In this document: piece by piece, positions 1-6,434 of the stretch | Layout: each line of letters begins with the position of its first letter | Numbering within the stretch: the stretch's first letter is position 1 | Source: Gammaproteobacteria bacterium | Lineage (GTDB): Bacteria > Pseudomonadota > Gammaproteobacteria > Xanthomonadales > Marinicellaceae | Direction of reading: 5' to 3' | Length of the DNA stretch: 8,094 bases | NCBI GenBank assembly: GCA_030426065.1 | Contig: JAUHZH010000082.1 | Coordinates: forward strand, 1 to 8,094 | Translations under genes and position numbers: made by a program | The notes under the pieces: model-generated | Told to the model about the DNA's origin: nothing | Seen by the model: the letters and a program-made list of their open reading frames with translations, nothing else | Databases searched by the model: none

Positions 1-1370
1 GATGTACAGGAACAGTTTCAGCCGTCACCATCAGGAACATCATTGAAAAAAATCGTGCTCAAAAAGGTGGCAACGTATACGTTTCAAGTGGTTGCTATGT
101 TGAGTTGAAAGATGGCTCGCGGATTGTGGGAGGCGCCAATTCTGGAGGTGGGGGCACAGACGAAGGTGGTGGGATATATGTCAACGATGGCGGGGAAGTT
201 TTTGCTGATGGATGTGCCAATCGAGTGATATTTGATGGAAACCTTGCCAATAAAGGCGGTGCCATTTATGTCACAGGAACGGGGTTTGTTGTGTTGCAAA
301 ACACCCACATCAATGCCCCGGGTGGAAGCCAGGGTGTGGCCATTTATGCCGTTGATGGTGGTCCAACATCTCCTCAGTTACTGATGGATCAAACAACCAA
401 CTGTCAGTTGTTGTTCAGGTGCTCTGAGATCCAGGGAGCGAGGTACAGTGATTCGGTGATTTATGCTGAAAACTCATTCATTCAGTTGAATCAAACGGTC
501 ATAGAGCAAAGTGATTTTACCGATTCTGCTCCGACTTTTGCTAATGGGTTGATCGATGCCAGTTCCAATGCAAAAGTGCGGCTTAATCGAGTCGGTTTTT
601 TGCGCAATGAAACCGAAAACATTTTAAGGTTATCCAATGTGGTCGAATACGAAATCACACACATCACCATTGCAGAGAACCAAAGGGTGATTGGTTCAGG
701 TGGGTCATTTGTCATGCTTGTGCTGGCCGGTTCCATCAACATTCAGAATTCATTAATTACAGATTCATCCGGTATTGATAACAGAAGTGGAGGGGCGAGC
801 TTTTCAGGAGATTGTAACTTGATTGACAATGATTTTAATTGGCCTACAGGTACTTACCATTTGGGTCAGGCCCAGTTGATTAACCCAGCGGCGGGGGATG
901 GGCGTCAAATCGCCAGCTCTCCTGGTGTCGATATGTGTCAACAAGATTCTTTTTCATGGTCTTCAGAAATTGACATTGAAAACCAATCAGCGCCGGTCAA
1001 TGAAAACACCAACCCACAAGGGCTGCCAGGACAAACCGGTGGTTTGTACGATGCAGGCTTCGATGAAGTCTATGACAACATCGGCGAAGACGAATTTTTG
1101 TTGACCGTGGTCAGAGAAGGCTCAGGTATCGGTTCAGTGGTAAGTAACCCTGGGGGCATTGCCTGTGGTGTGGATTGTTCGGAAATCTTTTTCAATGGCA
1201 CCATTGTGACTTTGTTCCCATTGCCAAGTCAGGGCAGTGAGTTTTCACATTGGCTGAATTGTCCTTTGACGAATGACGATGATGAGTGTCTGACTCAAAT
1301 GAACAGCACCCAAACCATCAGGGCCGTATTTGAGCCAGATGATTTGATTTTCAAAGATGGGTTTGAATGA
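1..1370 (+). CDS. Right-handed beta-helix surface/secreted protein, C-terminal part (5' end outside window)
   Basis: The reading frame is open from base 3 with no stop, so the gene begins upstream of the window; about 455 residues are visible. The N-terminal visible part has Gly-Gly-x-(V/I)-Tyr-Val repeats coded at 66-83, 165-182 and 255-272, spaced 33 and 30 residues, which is the coil spacing of a parallel beta-helix (polymorphic outer-membrane-protein style). The middle (about 740-940) resembles the end of a choice-of-anchor Q type beta-helix, with NSLI, CNLIDND and a SSPGVD motif in place of the common SPAID. At 1101-1337 there is a cysteine-rich bacterial repeat domain (LTV, GSG, CGVDCS, HW, then AVFEP). 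The protein ends in DLIFKDGFE. These features indicate an exported adhesin-like or structural protein. The ligand is unknown. No enzymatic motif was seen. A TTG at 105 could be mistaken for a start, but coding clearly continues upstream. Confidence 0.85.
   Translation, partial: CTGTVSAVTIRNIIEKNRAQKGGNVYVSSGCYVELKDGSRIVGGANSGGGGTDEGGGIYVNDGGEVFADGCANRVIFDGNLANKGGAIYVTGTGFVVLQNTHINAPGGSQGVAIYAVDGGPTSPQLLMDQTTNCQLLFRCSEIQGARYSDSVIYAENSFIQLNQTVIEQSDFTDSAPTFANGLIDASSNAKVRLNRVGFLRNETENILRLSNVVEYEITHITIAENQRVIGSGGSFVMLVLAGSINIQNSLITDSSGIDNRSGGASFSGDCNLIDNDFNWPTGTYHLGQAQLINPAAGDGRQIASSPGVDMCQQDSFSWSSEIDIENQSAPVNENTNPQGLPGQTGGLYDAGFDEVYDNIGEDEFLLTVVREGSGIGSVVSNPGGIACGVDCSEIFFNGTIVTLFPLPSQGSEFSHWLNCPLTNDDDECLTQMNSTQTIRAVFEPDDLIFKDGFE
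1341..1367 (+). other. C-terminal DLIFKDGFE tail (putative sorting/secretion tag)
   Basis: The last nine codons before TGA encode DLIFKDGFE. The same tail with two changes, DLIFADDFE, closes the unrelated DNRLRE-domain protein on the other strand at 6438-6464. The bodies of the two proteins share no other motif I can see, so the tail looks like a transferable signal rather than part of either fold. It has no hydrophobic helix or basic cluster, so it is not a PEP-CTERM or LPXTG type anchor. Its function is inferred, not known. Confidence 0.6.
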
Positions 1371-1385
1371 ATGATGAAGTCTCTG

Positions 1386-1394
1386 TGATAAAAT
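1386..1394 (+). promoter_or_regulatory. Possible extended -10 element upstream of the sigma gene
   Basis: TGATAAAAT at 1386-1394 matches an extended -10 (TGn followed by TAAAAT, 5 of 6 to the consensus). No good -35 lies 17 bases upstream. If used, transcription would start near 1400, just before an AAGG and the GTG at 1422. The sigma-kinase pair may also be read through from the beta-helix gene, whose stop is only a few dozen bases upstream. Weak prediction. Confidence 0.25.
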
Positions 1395-1421
1395 CGAGTG
1401 ACTCAACCAAGGTCAAGTCAC

Positions 1422-1991
1422 GTGGGAACAGTCACTCGAGTCATCAATCAGTCTTCTCTTGCCGAAGCATTAGATGATGCAGAACTACAAGGCATGTTGT
1501 ACCAAGAGCTTAAAATCATAGCCAGAAGTAAGCTCAGAAATCATGACCAAATAACAGGTCTCAATACCACCAGTCTGGTACACGATGCCTTCATCAAACT
1601 GGATCAAGCCGAGCAAAAGGACGAGGGTCAAGTTTGGACAGGAAGAAAGCATTTTTATGCCACTGCGGCCTTGGTGATGAGGCAAATATTGGTCGATCAA
1701 GCAAGAAAAAAACTCGCGGTTAAGCGCGGTGACGGAGTCAAGTCACAGCCATTGGACGATGTGGAGCGAAAAGTGGCGGCAAATTGTGAAGAACTGGTGA
1801 TCATCAATGAAGCGCTGGAAGACATGCAGAAAATTGACATGGGTTTGGCTGAACTGGTCCACTTGAAGTTTTTTGTTGGGCTGAGTTCTCAAGAAACGGC
1901 TGACCTCTTGGGGTGTTCAAAAAAAACCATAGACAGAGAATGGAACAAGGCCAAAGCGTTGTTGAAACGCTTGGTCAAAACAAGAGGCTAA
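1422..1991 (+). CDS. ECF-like RNA polymerase sigma factor, TIGR02999 / PF07638 type
   Basis: About 189 residues. It matches the ECF-sigma family often found beside Ser/Thr kinases: region 2 has LYQELKIIARSKL, then NTTSLVHDAFIKL, then HFYATAALVMRQILVDQARK and KRGDG. Region 4 has a helix-turn-helix (LSSQETADLLGCSKKTIDREW) near the C-terminus for -35 recognition. It should direct core RNA polymerase to a small regulon. The longest frame starts at GTG 1398, which has no Shine-Dalgarno. GTG 1422 has AAGG at 1409-1412, nine bases away, and gives the usual family length, so I prefer it; the start is uncertain. Region 2.2 lacks the acidic DAED of ordinary ECF sigmas and carries Thr-Thr-Ser there (coded 1566-1574). 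No anti-sigma gene is seen nearby; the kinase starts two bases after the stop and is the obvious regulator. Confidence 0.9.
   Translation: MGTVTRVINQSSLAEALDDAELQGMLYQELKIIARSKLRNHDQITGLNTTSLVHDAFIKLDQAEQKDEGQVWTGRKHFYATAALVMRQILVDQARKKLAVKRGDGVKSQPLDDVERKVAANCEELVIINEALEDMQKIDMGLAELVHLKFFVGLSSQETADLLGCSKKTIDREWNKAKALLKRLVKTRG
1981..1987 (+). promoter_or_regulatory. Ribosome binding site fixing the kinase start
   Basis: CAAGAGG lies inside the last codons of the sigma gene, six bases before ATG 1994. It supports ATG 1994 over the longer frame opening at 1913 (TTG) or the ATG at 1940, both of which overlap the sigma region 4 coding sequence. It also suggests translational coupling of kinase to sigma. 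Confidence 0.6.
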
Positions 1992-1993
1992 CC

Positions 1994-4669
1994 ATGGTTG
2001 AGCGGGTAAACAAAATTGATCAAACAGAATGGCAATTGATTTTGTCGTTGTTCGATGAAATCAGTGAGTCGGGATCTTGGCCAGAACATGAGGGTGAATC
2101 CATTCGGCAATTAAGCCAAGCAGGGTTGTTTGAGCTCAAGAGCATGCTTAAGATTCAGAGCACAGACAGTTTACTCGACCAGTCATTGGATGGTCTGGTA
2201 GAAGCATTGTTGCCAGATCATGCACAGGGCTTGAATGAAATGCCAGAAGACATGTTGGGTACCCATTTCGGTCCATGGGAAATCAGTTCTGCTATTGCCC
2301 AAGGCGGTATGGGTCAAGTGTATCTGGCCAAACGAACTGATGGTCAATATGAAAAAGAAGTGGCTTTGAAATTACTGAAAGCCGGCCAATACACCCAAGA
2401 GACACAGAAACGCTTCGAAGAAGAGATGCAAACCTTGGCTCGCTTAGAGCATCCGTTCATTGCCAGGATGATTGATGGAGGCGTCAACGAAGATGGCATC
2501 ACTTATATGGTTCTGGAAAGGGTTGATGGGAAGCCGATTGATCAGTTTGCTTCAGAAAAAAAGCTCAACTTAAGGCAACGATTGGAGCTGATTCTGGATG
2601 TGTGTGAAGCCGTTGAATATGCCCATCAAAATTTGGTGATTCACGGAGACATCAAGCCTGACAATATTTTGGTTAATTTGGATGGCCACATCAAACTGTT
2701 GGATTTTGGTATATCCAGGTCTTTGGTTGACACCAGAGACACATTCAACCTGAGTCGATTCACACCGGGGTATGCTGCTCCCGAACAAAGAAAAGGCCAA
2801 GCCATCACCACGGCCTCTGATGTTTACAGCCTGGCAGCATCTGCAATGAGTTTAATGGGGTTTCATGAAGTGGGCTGTGAACATGCCAACAAAAAACATG
2901 GTGCTGGGAACTGGCTGAACGGCTCTCAGAACAACCCCATATTCAAAGGCTCATCAATCACCATGCAAGGTGAGTTGAAGGCCATCATGTTGAAGGCTTT
3001 AAAAGTCAAGGCAAAAAACCGGTACAGCAGTGTTTCCGATTTCAAGCGTGAGTTAGAAGCTTGTTTACAGGGAAAATTTGTTGACAGCTATTCTACATCA
3101 CGTTGGTACAGAGGTAAAAAAACGCTACAAAACAACGCCATGGCATTCACAGTGGCTGCGCTGGGTTTTGTAGGAACCTTGTCTTTTGCCCTTTATGCCA
3201 ACCACCATTCAGATTTGGCACGTCAAGAAACCGAAAAAGCCCAGTGGACCTCTGATTTTTTGACCCGCATTTTTGATCAAGCAGACCCGGTTAAGAACCA
3301 GGTGGCTCCAATCACTGCCAATGACATGGTGCAATTGGCTTCAGATCAAATATTGAATGACTCGGGTGTTTCTGATGAGTTGAAAATGGAAGCTTTGCCC
3401 TTGTTGCGCGACATACAAGAAAAATTGGGGCAATTCAGCGCTGCAGAAACCTTGAACAGTGAATTGATGGTGTTGCTGAAATCTACAAACCGACCCGTGA
3501 CTGAGCTGGCTGAAGCCCATGTGATTGCGGGATTGAATAAAAGTGCTCAAGACCAAATCGAAGCATCGAAAGAGGCGCTTCAAGCAGCGATTGATTTGTC
3601 TCCACTGGATTATCCTATTCAACCTGTGGCCATAGACGCCAGGCTATCAATGGCTAACACCCTAAAGCGACTGAATGAGCTTTCAGAAGCCAATGCACTG
3701 GTGGATCAAGTGTTGTCCAAATCTCCCAGTATTCAAAACTTGGAACAAGGAAACTATTTTTTGGCCAAAGCCCATGTCATCAAGTCCAGTGTGGCGATAT
3801 TGCAAAATGACTTTGAGCGGGCTAAATTGGATTTAGAGCAATCTAAAAAATTCGTCGCAAGCTTGGATGATGAATTTGACTTGAGCGCCTATGTTTTGGG
3901 AACAGAGTCGGAATGGTACTACGCCCAAGGTGATTCCCTCGGTGCTGCCAAGATTGATGAGCAATTGGCTGTCATGTATGAAAAACAATACGGCAAAGCG
4001 CATTCATATACATTGGATCGTTTGGCTCGTTGGGCCGTTGCTTTGTCTTCATCTGGCCAGATGGATGAAGCAATCACTGTTTATAAGCGAGTGATTGAGC
4101 AGGCCAAGAACCTGCCTGTCTTTATGCACAACTTGCCAGCTGCCTATTTGAATCTAGGAACCGCACATTACCGCAAAGGCGAATATGATTTGGCCATTGA
4201 GCACTATTTGAAAGCACAAGCCATTTGGCCTAATCTGAATCCGAGGATGGCATATTATGAGGCATCGACCGCCATCAGAATGGCGCAAACTTACTTCGAG
4301 CTCGGAGATTTGAGCGAATCGGAGCAGAGTTTTGCGGCCGCGTTCAAGTTTTTGTTGGAAGTGGTGGATGATCAGCATCCAGTTTTTAAAACGTTCCAGT
4401 TAAGACAAGTGCCTTTGTTGCTGGTACAAGAAAAGTTTGATCAGGTTGACGCCATAGTGACACCGCTTTACCAAACATACCTTGATCAATTTGGCCAGAC
4501 TTCAAAGAAAACTGCAATGGTAGCATTGCGCTTGGCCCAGCTTAAGGCCAATAAAGGGTATCGGGATGAGGCGGTGGAATTGGCCAAACAGTCAATGGCG
4601 GTTTTTGATACCGAAGAGAACAGGCAACGCCACCAAAAAGAAATTAAAGAAGCCCAGTCTTTGCTCTGA
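1994..4669 (+). CDS. Membrane-anchored Hanks-type Ser/Thr protein kinase with C-terminal TPR region
   Basis: The protein has 891 residues from ATG 1994. Residues ~1-90 are the N-terminal extension common in TPR kinases of this type (WQLILSLFDE). The kinase domain spans about 95-360: glycine loop QGGMGQVY (103-110), VALK with Lys126, HGDIKPDN (217-224) with catalytic Asp219, DFG (237-239) and APE (262-264). ATP-binding and catalytic residues are present, so activity is likely, but HRD is HGD, making it a non-RD kinase. The C-lobe after DVYSL is diverged. A single hydrophobic helix at about 384-403 should anchor it in the inner membrane, with the kinase cytoplasmic and the rest periplasmic. Residues ~420-891 hold TPR-like helix pairs; the clearest are near 675-708, 715-748, 755-790 and 840-873. 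The tight linkage to the sigma gene suggests that the sigma factor is a substrate and that the TPRs sense a periplasmic partner. Both roles are inferred. Confidence 0.92.
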   Translation: MVERVNKIDQTEWQLILSLFDEISESGSWPEHEGESIRQLSQAGLFELKSMLKIQSTDSLLDQSLDGLVEALLPDHAQGLNEMPEDMLGTHFGPWEISSAIAQGGMGQVYLAKRTDGQYEKEVALKLLKAGQYTQETQKRFEEEMQTLARLEHPFIARMIDGGVNEDGITYMVLERVDGKPIDQFASEKKLNLRQRLELILDVCEAVEYAHQNLVIHGDIKPDNILVNLDGHIKLLDFGISRSLVDTRDTFNLSRFTPGYAAPEQRKGQAITTASDVYSLAASAMSLMGFHEVGCEHANKKHGAGNWLNGSQNNPIFKGSSITMQGELKAIMLKALKVKAKNRYSSVSDFKRELEACLQGKFVDSYSTSRWYRGKKTLQNNAMAFTVAALGFVGTLSFALYANHHSDLARQETEKAQWTSDFLTRIFDQADPVKNQVAPITANDMVQLASDQILNDSGVSDELKMEALPLLRDIQEKLGQFSAAETLNSELMVLLKSTNRPVTELAEAHVIAGLNKSAQDQIEASKEALQAAIDLSPLDYPIQPVAIDARLSMANTLKRLNELSEANALVDQVLSKSPSIQNLEQGNYFLAKAHVIKSSVAILQNDFERAKLDLEQSKKFVASLDDEFDLSAYVLGTESEWYYAQGDSLGAAKIDEQLAVMYEKQYGKAHSYTLDRLARWAVALSSSGQMDEAITVYKRVIEQAKNLPVFMHNLPAAYLNLGTAHYRKGEYDLAIEHYLKAQAIWPNLNPRMAYYEASTAIRMAQTYFELGDLSESEQSFAAAFKFLLEVVDDQHPVFKTFQLRQVPLLLVQEKFDQVDAIVTPLYQTYLDQFGQTSKKTAMVALRLAQLKANKGYRDEAVELAKQSMAVFDTEENRQRHQKEIKEAQSLL

Positions 4670-4718
4670 TGGCAGCGTCAATGATGCTTCAGTCGGGTTC
4701 AAATCAGAGCTTGGTTTT
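4663..4718 (+). terminator. Possible terminator: inverted repeat overlapping the kinase stop codon
   Basis: GCTCTGAT (4663-4670) and ATCAGAGC (4703-4710) are perfect 8-base inverted copies. The left arm contains the kinase TGA. The right arm is followed by TTGGTTTT, a T-rich but broken tract. The 32-base loop is long, though it may hold a small inner stem (AGC...GCT). It could be a weak intrinsic terminator separating the kinase from the next gene, or an mRNA 3'-end structure. Confidence 0.3.
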
Positions 4719-4721
4719 AAC

Positions 4722-4726
4722 AGGAG
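4722..4726 (+). promoter_or_regulatory. Ribosome binding site deciding the DUF1428 start
   Basis: AGGAG abuts an ATG at 4727, leaving no spacing, and lies six bases before the second in-frame ATG at 4733. The second ATG is therefore the likely start and gives the usual MAxYxDGF-like N-terminus of the family. Confidence 0.7.
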
Positions 4727-4732
4727 ATGAAA

Positions 4733-5086
4733 ATGGCTCAATACATCGATGGATTTGCTTTTCCAATCAAACGAAGCAGTTTAGAAGCCTATAAAAAATT
4801 ATCACAAGGGGCGGCAGGCATTTGGACCGGCCATGGCGCTTTGGATTATTGTGAATTCGTCAGTGATGATTTGTCGTTGGCCGGTGTTTTGCCTTTTGAT
4901 CAAGCCGTCAAAGCGGGGCAAGAGGACGTGGTGATTTTTGGCTGGGTTGCTTATTCAGACAAAAGCAGCAGGGACCGCATCAATCAAAAAGTCGCCGAAG
5001 ACCCTGCCATGACGGCGCTGATCGAACGGTACGACACAGGGTTTGACCCCAGCACCATGGCATTTGGCGGCTTTCAAAAACTTTGA
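4733..5086 (+). CDS. DUF1428 (YbaA-like) family protein
   Basis: The protein has 117 residues, the normal size for PF07237 (DUF1428). Family hallmarks are visible: MAQYIDGFAFPI at the N-terminus, the Leu-Glu-Ala-Tyr helix, WTGHGALDYCEFV in the middle, the GWVAYSDKSSRDRIN strand-helix with the following DPAM, and the closing MAFGGFQKL. Members are small cytoplasmic alpha-beta barrel proteins related to dimeric ferredoxin-like folds; the biochemical role is not established. The gene sits 63 bases after the kinase and converges on the crotonase gene with a 37-base gap. It may be transcribed separately or by read-through; no convincing promoter was found in the gap. Family assignment is strong, function unknown. 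Confidence 0.88.
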   Translation: MAQYIDGFAFPIKRSSLEAYKKLSQGAAGIWTGHGALDYCEFVSDDLSLAGVLPFDQAVKAGQEDVVIFGWVAYSDKSSRDRINQKVAEDPAMTALIERYDTGFDPSTMAFGGFQKL

Positions 5087-5098
5087 TCATACGTGCAA

Positions 5099-5113
5099 GG
5101 TTTTCTTAAAACC
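5099..5113. terminator. Small hairpin between convergent genes
   Basis: GGTTTT (5099-5104), a three-base loop and AAAACC (5108-5113) form a 6-base stem between the DUF1428 and crotonase stop codons. It is symmetric and could act on either strand, but it is AT-rich and no T-run follows it on either strand. It is only a weak candidate. Confidence 0.2.
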
Positions 5114-5123
5114 GATGGATGAA

Positions 5124-5939
5124 TCACCAGCGTTTGCGATGGACAAATTCCCTGTGTTCATCGGCATCATGGGTCTGGTTCCAGGTTTTGATTCGGGTGT
5201 TCTTGCTCATGATGACACGCACCTGGTACCAAGATTCACGAAACAGGGCCATCCCGTCACTGCCAGTCCAACTTTTATTCAATAGTTTTTTGACCCCAGC
5301 AATGGCATCAGGCGACAAAGCTTGGAATGTGTCAGCCATTGCTTCTGCAGCAGCCAGCGGGTCATCCGCCACTTGTGTCACCCATCCCATGTCGAAAGCC
5401 TGATCAGCGCTAAAGGTCTCTGCAGTCATGGCCAACATTTTGGCTTGGTCCAGGCGGCCGTGGGTGCGCAATGCCAATGTGCCGCCCATGTCAGGAATCA
5501 AGCCCCAGCGACCTTCCATGATGGACAAGGAAGCATCTGGACTCACCAACCTGAAATCAGCACCCAAGGCCACTTGCAAACCAGCCCCCCAACAACGGCC
5601 ATGAATCGCCATGATGACCGGTGATGGTATGCGACGCCAACCTGTGGATACCCGTTGAGCCAAGTTGGATCCCCAAGGCCACCACTTGAACAACAAACGC
5701 AAAGGACCTGAGCGCGAACCCATCACCGACTTGACATCGAGACCGGAACAAAAATCTTCACCAGCGCCGGTCACAATCACGGCACGGATGCGCCTGTCTT
5801 TTCGAAGCTTTTTGATGGTTTGGCTCACCGCGTTGAACATCGCCATGTCAAAGGCGTTGCGTTTCTCGGGTCGGTTCAATGTCACGTAAGCGACTTGGTT
5901 TCGAATGGTGGTTTTTACGCGTGATTCACTCATCATCAT
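5124..5939 (-). CDS. Crotonase / enoyl-CoA hydratase-isomerase family protein
   Basis: Up to 271 residues, full length for the superfamily. Motifs: LNRPEKRNAFD (21-31), the FCSGLD segment (63-68) and HGRCWGAG (113-120) forming the oxyanion hole and CoA pocket, GADFRLVSPDASLSIMEG (126-143), WGLIPDMGGT (145-154), and SPDAIAGVKKLLN toward the C-terminus. The GLIPDMGGT style places it with the 'crotonase/enoyl-CoA hydratase family' proteins of proteobacteria rather than FadB. The position of rat hydratase Glu144 is Gln122 here, while the Glu164 equivalent (Glu142) is kept, so classical hydration of 2-enoyl-CoA is doubtful; isomerase or another acyl-CoA reaction is possible. The protein is cytosolic. 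Three ATGs stand in a row (5939, 5936, 5933). A weak GAG precedes them and fits the second or third best, so the true start may be 3-6 bases in. A promoter lies directly upstream, so it is probably monocistronic. Confidence 0.9.
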   Translation of the reverse strand: MMMSESRVKTTIRNQVAYVTLNRPEKRNAFDMAMFNAVSQTIKKLRKDRRIRAVIVTGAGEDFCSGLDVKSVMGSRSGPLRLLFKWWPWGSNLAQRVSTGWRRIPSPVIMAIHGRCWGAGLQVALGADFRLVSPDASLSIMEGRWGLIPDMGGTLALRTHGRLDQAKMLAMTAETFSADQAFDMGWVTQVADDPLAAAEAMADTFQALSPDAIAGVKKLLNKSWTGSDGMALFRESWYQVRVIMSKNTRIKTWNQTHDADEHREFVHRKRW

Positions 5940-5959
5940 GGCTCAATTCAATTAACCAT

Positions 5960-5988
5960 ACTATAGCGTATGTTGCTTGTCATGTCGA
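5960..5988 (-). promoter_or_regulatory. Sigma70-type promoter of the crotonase gene
   Basis: Read on the minus strand, TCGACA (5988-5983) is a -35 with 5 of 6 consensus bases. A 17-base spacer follows, then TATAGT (5965-5960), a -10 with 5 of 6. Transcription would start near 5953, leaving a leader of about 14 bases before the ATG cluster. Spacing and position are ideal; it has not been tested. Confidence 0.55.
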
Positions 5989-6031
5989 ACCCACATCAGT
6001 CGATTGAAGTCGCCAATAAAAAAATGAAAAA

Positions 6032-6059
6032 TTTTCTCTGTTCTCATGAAATGAGAAAA
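6032..6059. repeat. Dyad with overlapping alternative stem, upstream of the small gene
   Basis: TTCTCAT-GAA-ATGAGAA (6041-6057) is a perfect 7-base inverted repeat. TTTTCTC (6032-6038) can instead pair with GAGAAAA (6053-6059), so the right arm has two exclusive partners; TTCTC also occurs twice directly (6034-6038, 6041-6045). The site lies between the divergent promoter region and the small gene and could be an operator or a short switchable leader structure. It is AT-rich and may be chance. Confidence 0.35.
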
Positions 6060-6090
6060 CCGAGTGGCATCATGGCAACCATCACTAACC

Positions 6091-6097
6091 AAGGGAG
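6091..6097 (+). promoter_or_regulatory. Strong ribosome binding site of the 78-residue gene
   Basis: AAGGGAG ends seven bases before ATG 6105. It is the best Shine-Dalgarno in the window and decides the start against the upstream in-frame ATGs at 5970 and 5982, which have no such site and overlap the divergent crotonase promoter. Confidence 0.75.
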
Positions 6098-6104
6098 CAC
6101 ACCC

Positions 6105-6341
6105 ATGCAACAATTGATCATCAAACTCAGCCCAGAAGCCACAGCAGATTATTTGGCAATTTCAAAAAAGAAAACGGCCGCAGAAATGTCCCAAGACATA
6201 GAAGCTTCGGGTGTCAATCTCGACATCAAACTGTCCATGCTGGCAGGACTGCATTTTGCCGACATCGACGTCAATGGGCAAAGGATCAAACCCAACAGTG
6301 AATCAGATGATTTAGAGATTGAATTACTTGAAATCAACTGA
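6105..6341 (+). CDS. Small acidic protein of unknown function (78 residues)
   Basis: The start is set by AAGGGAG at 6091-6097. I do not recognise the family. The sequence starts MQQLIIKLSPEATADYLAI, has a Lys-rich turn (SKKKTAAE), a predicted helix through MSQDIEASG, then alternating strands (VNLDIKLSM, ADIDVNGQRI), and ends in an acidic tail (SESDDLEIELLEIN). There is no signal peptide, membrane helix, cysteine or HTH, so it is probably a cytosolic alpha/beta protein. It stands alone between a divergent enzyme and a strong terminator, as a monocistronic unit. The strong ribosome site and own terminator suggest it is really expressed. A partner or antitoxin-like role cannot be excluded, but no toxin gene is adjacent. 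Confidence 0.75.
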   Translation: MQQLIIKLSPEATADYLAISKKKTAAEMSQDIEASGVNLDIKLSMLAGLHFADIDVNGQRIKPNSESDDLEIELLEIN

Positions 6342-6360
6342 TCATGAACCGACTACCTCC

Positions 6361-6388
6361 AAGCCCACAAGGATGTGGGCTTTTTTTT
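6361..6388 (+). terminator. Rho-independent terminator after the 78-residue gene
   Basis: AAGCCCACA (6361-6369), loop AGGA, and TGTGGGCTT (6374-6382) form a 9-base stem running into eight Ts (6381-6388). CCTCC at 6356-6360 and GGAGG at 6389-6393 flank it and could extend the structure around the T-run. It is oriented for the plus-strand gene that ends 19 bases before the stem. On the minus strand no T-run follows the stem. Confidence 0.88.
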
Positions 6389-6434
6389 GGAGGCAAATTT
6401 CTTTGTTGTGACCCAATGGTATGGGATCAGGCAT

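Noticed and set aside
66..272. Gly-Gly rich periodic sequence considered as a DNA repeat or CRISPR-like array
   Set aside because: The period is in the protein (30-33 residues, beta-helix coils); DNA identity between units is low.
1913..1993. Kinase start at TTG 1913 or ATG 1940 inside the sigma gene
   Set aside because: Both would overlap the sigma region 4 helix-turn-helix coding sequence. ATG 1994 has AAGAGG at good spacing directly after the sigma stop.
5043..5403. Plus-strand frames across the crotonase C-terminus
   Set aside because: They are antisense to a well-conserved enzyme and have no recognisable motifs.
5970..6104. Longer N-terminus for the small protein, starting at ATG 5970 or 5982
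   Set aside because: It has no ribosome site and overlaps the divergent promoter. AAGGGAG is placed exactly for ATG 6105, and the upstream translation looks non-coding.
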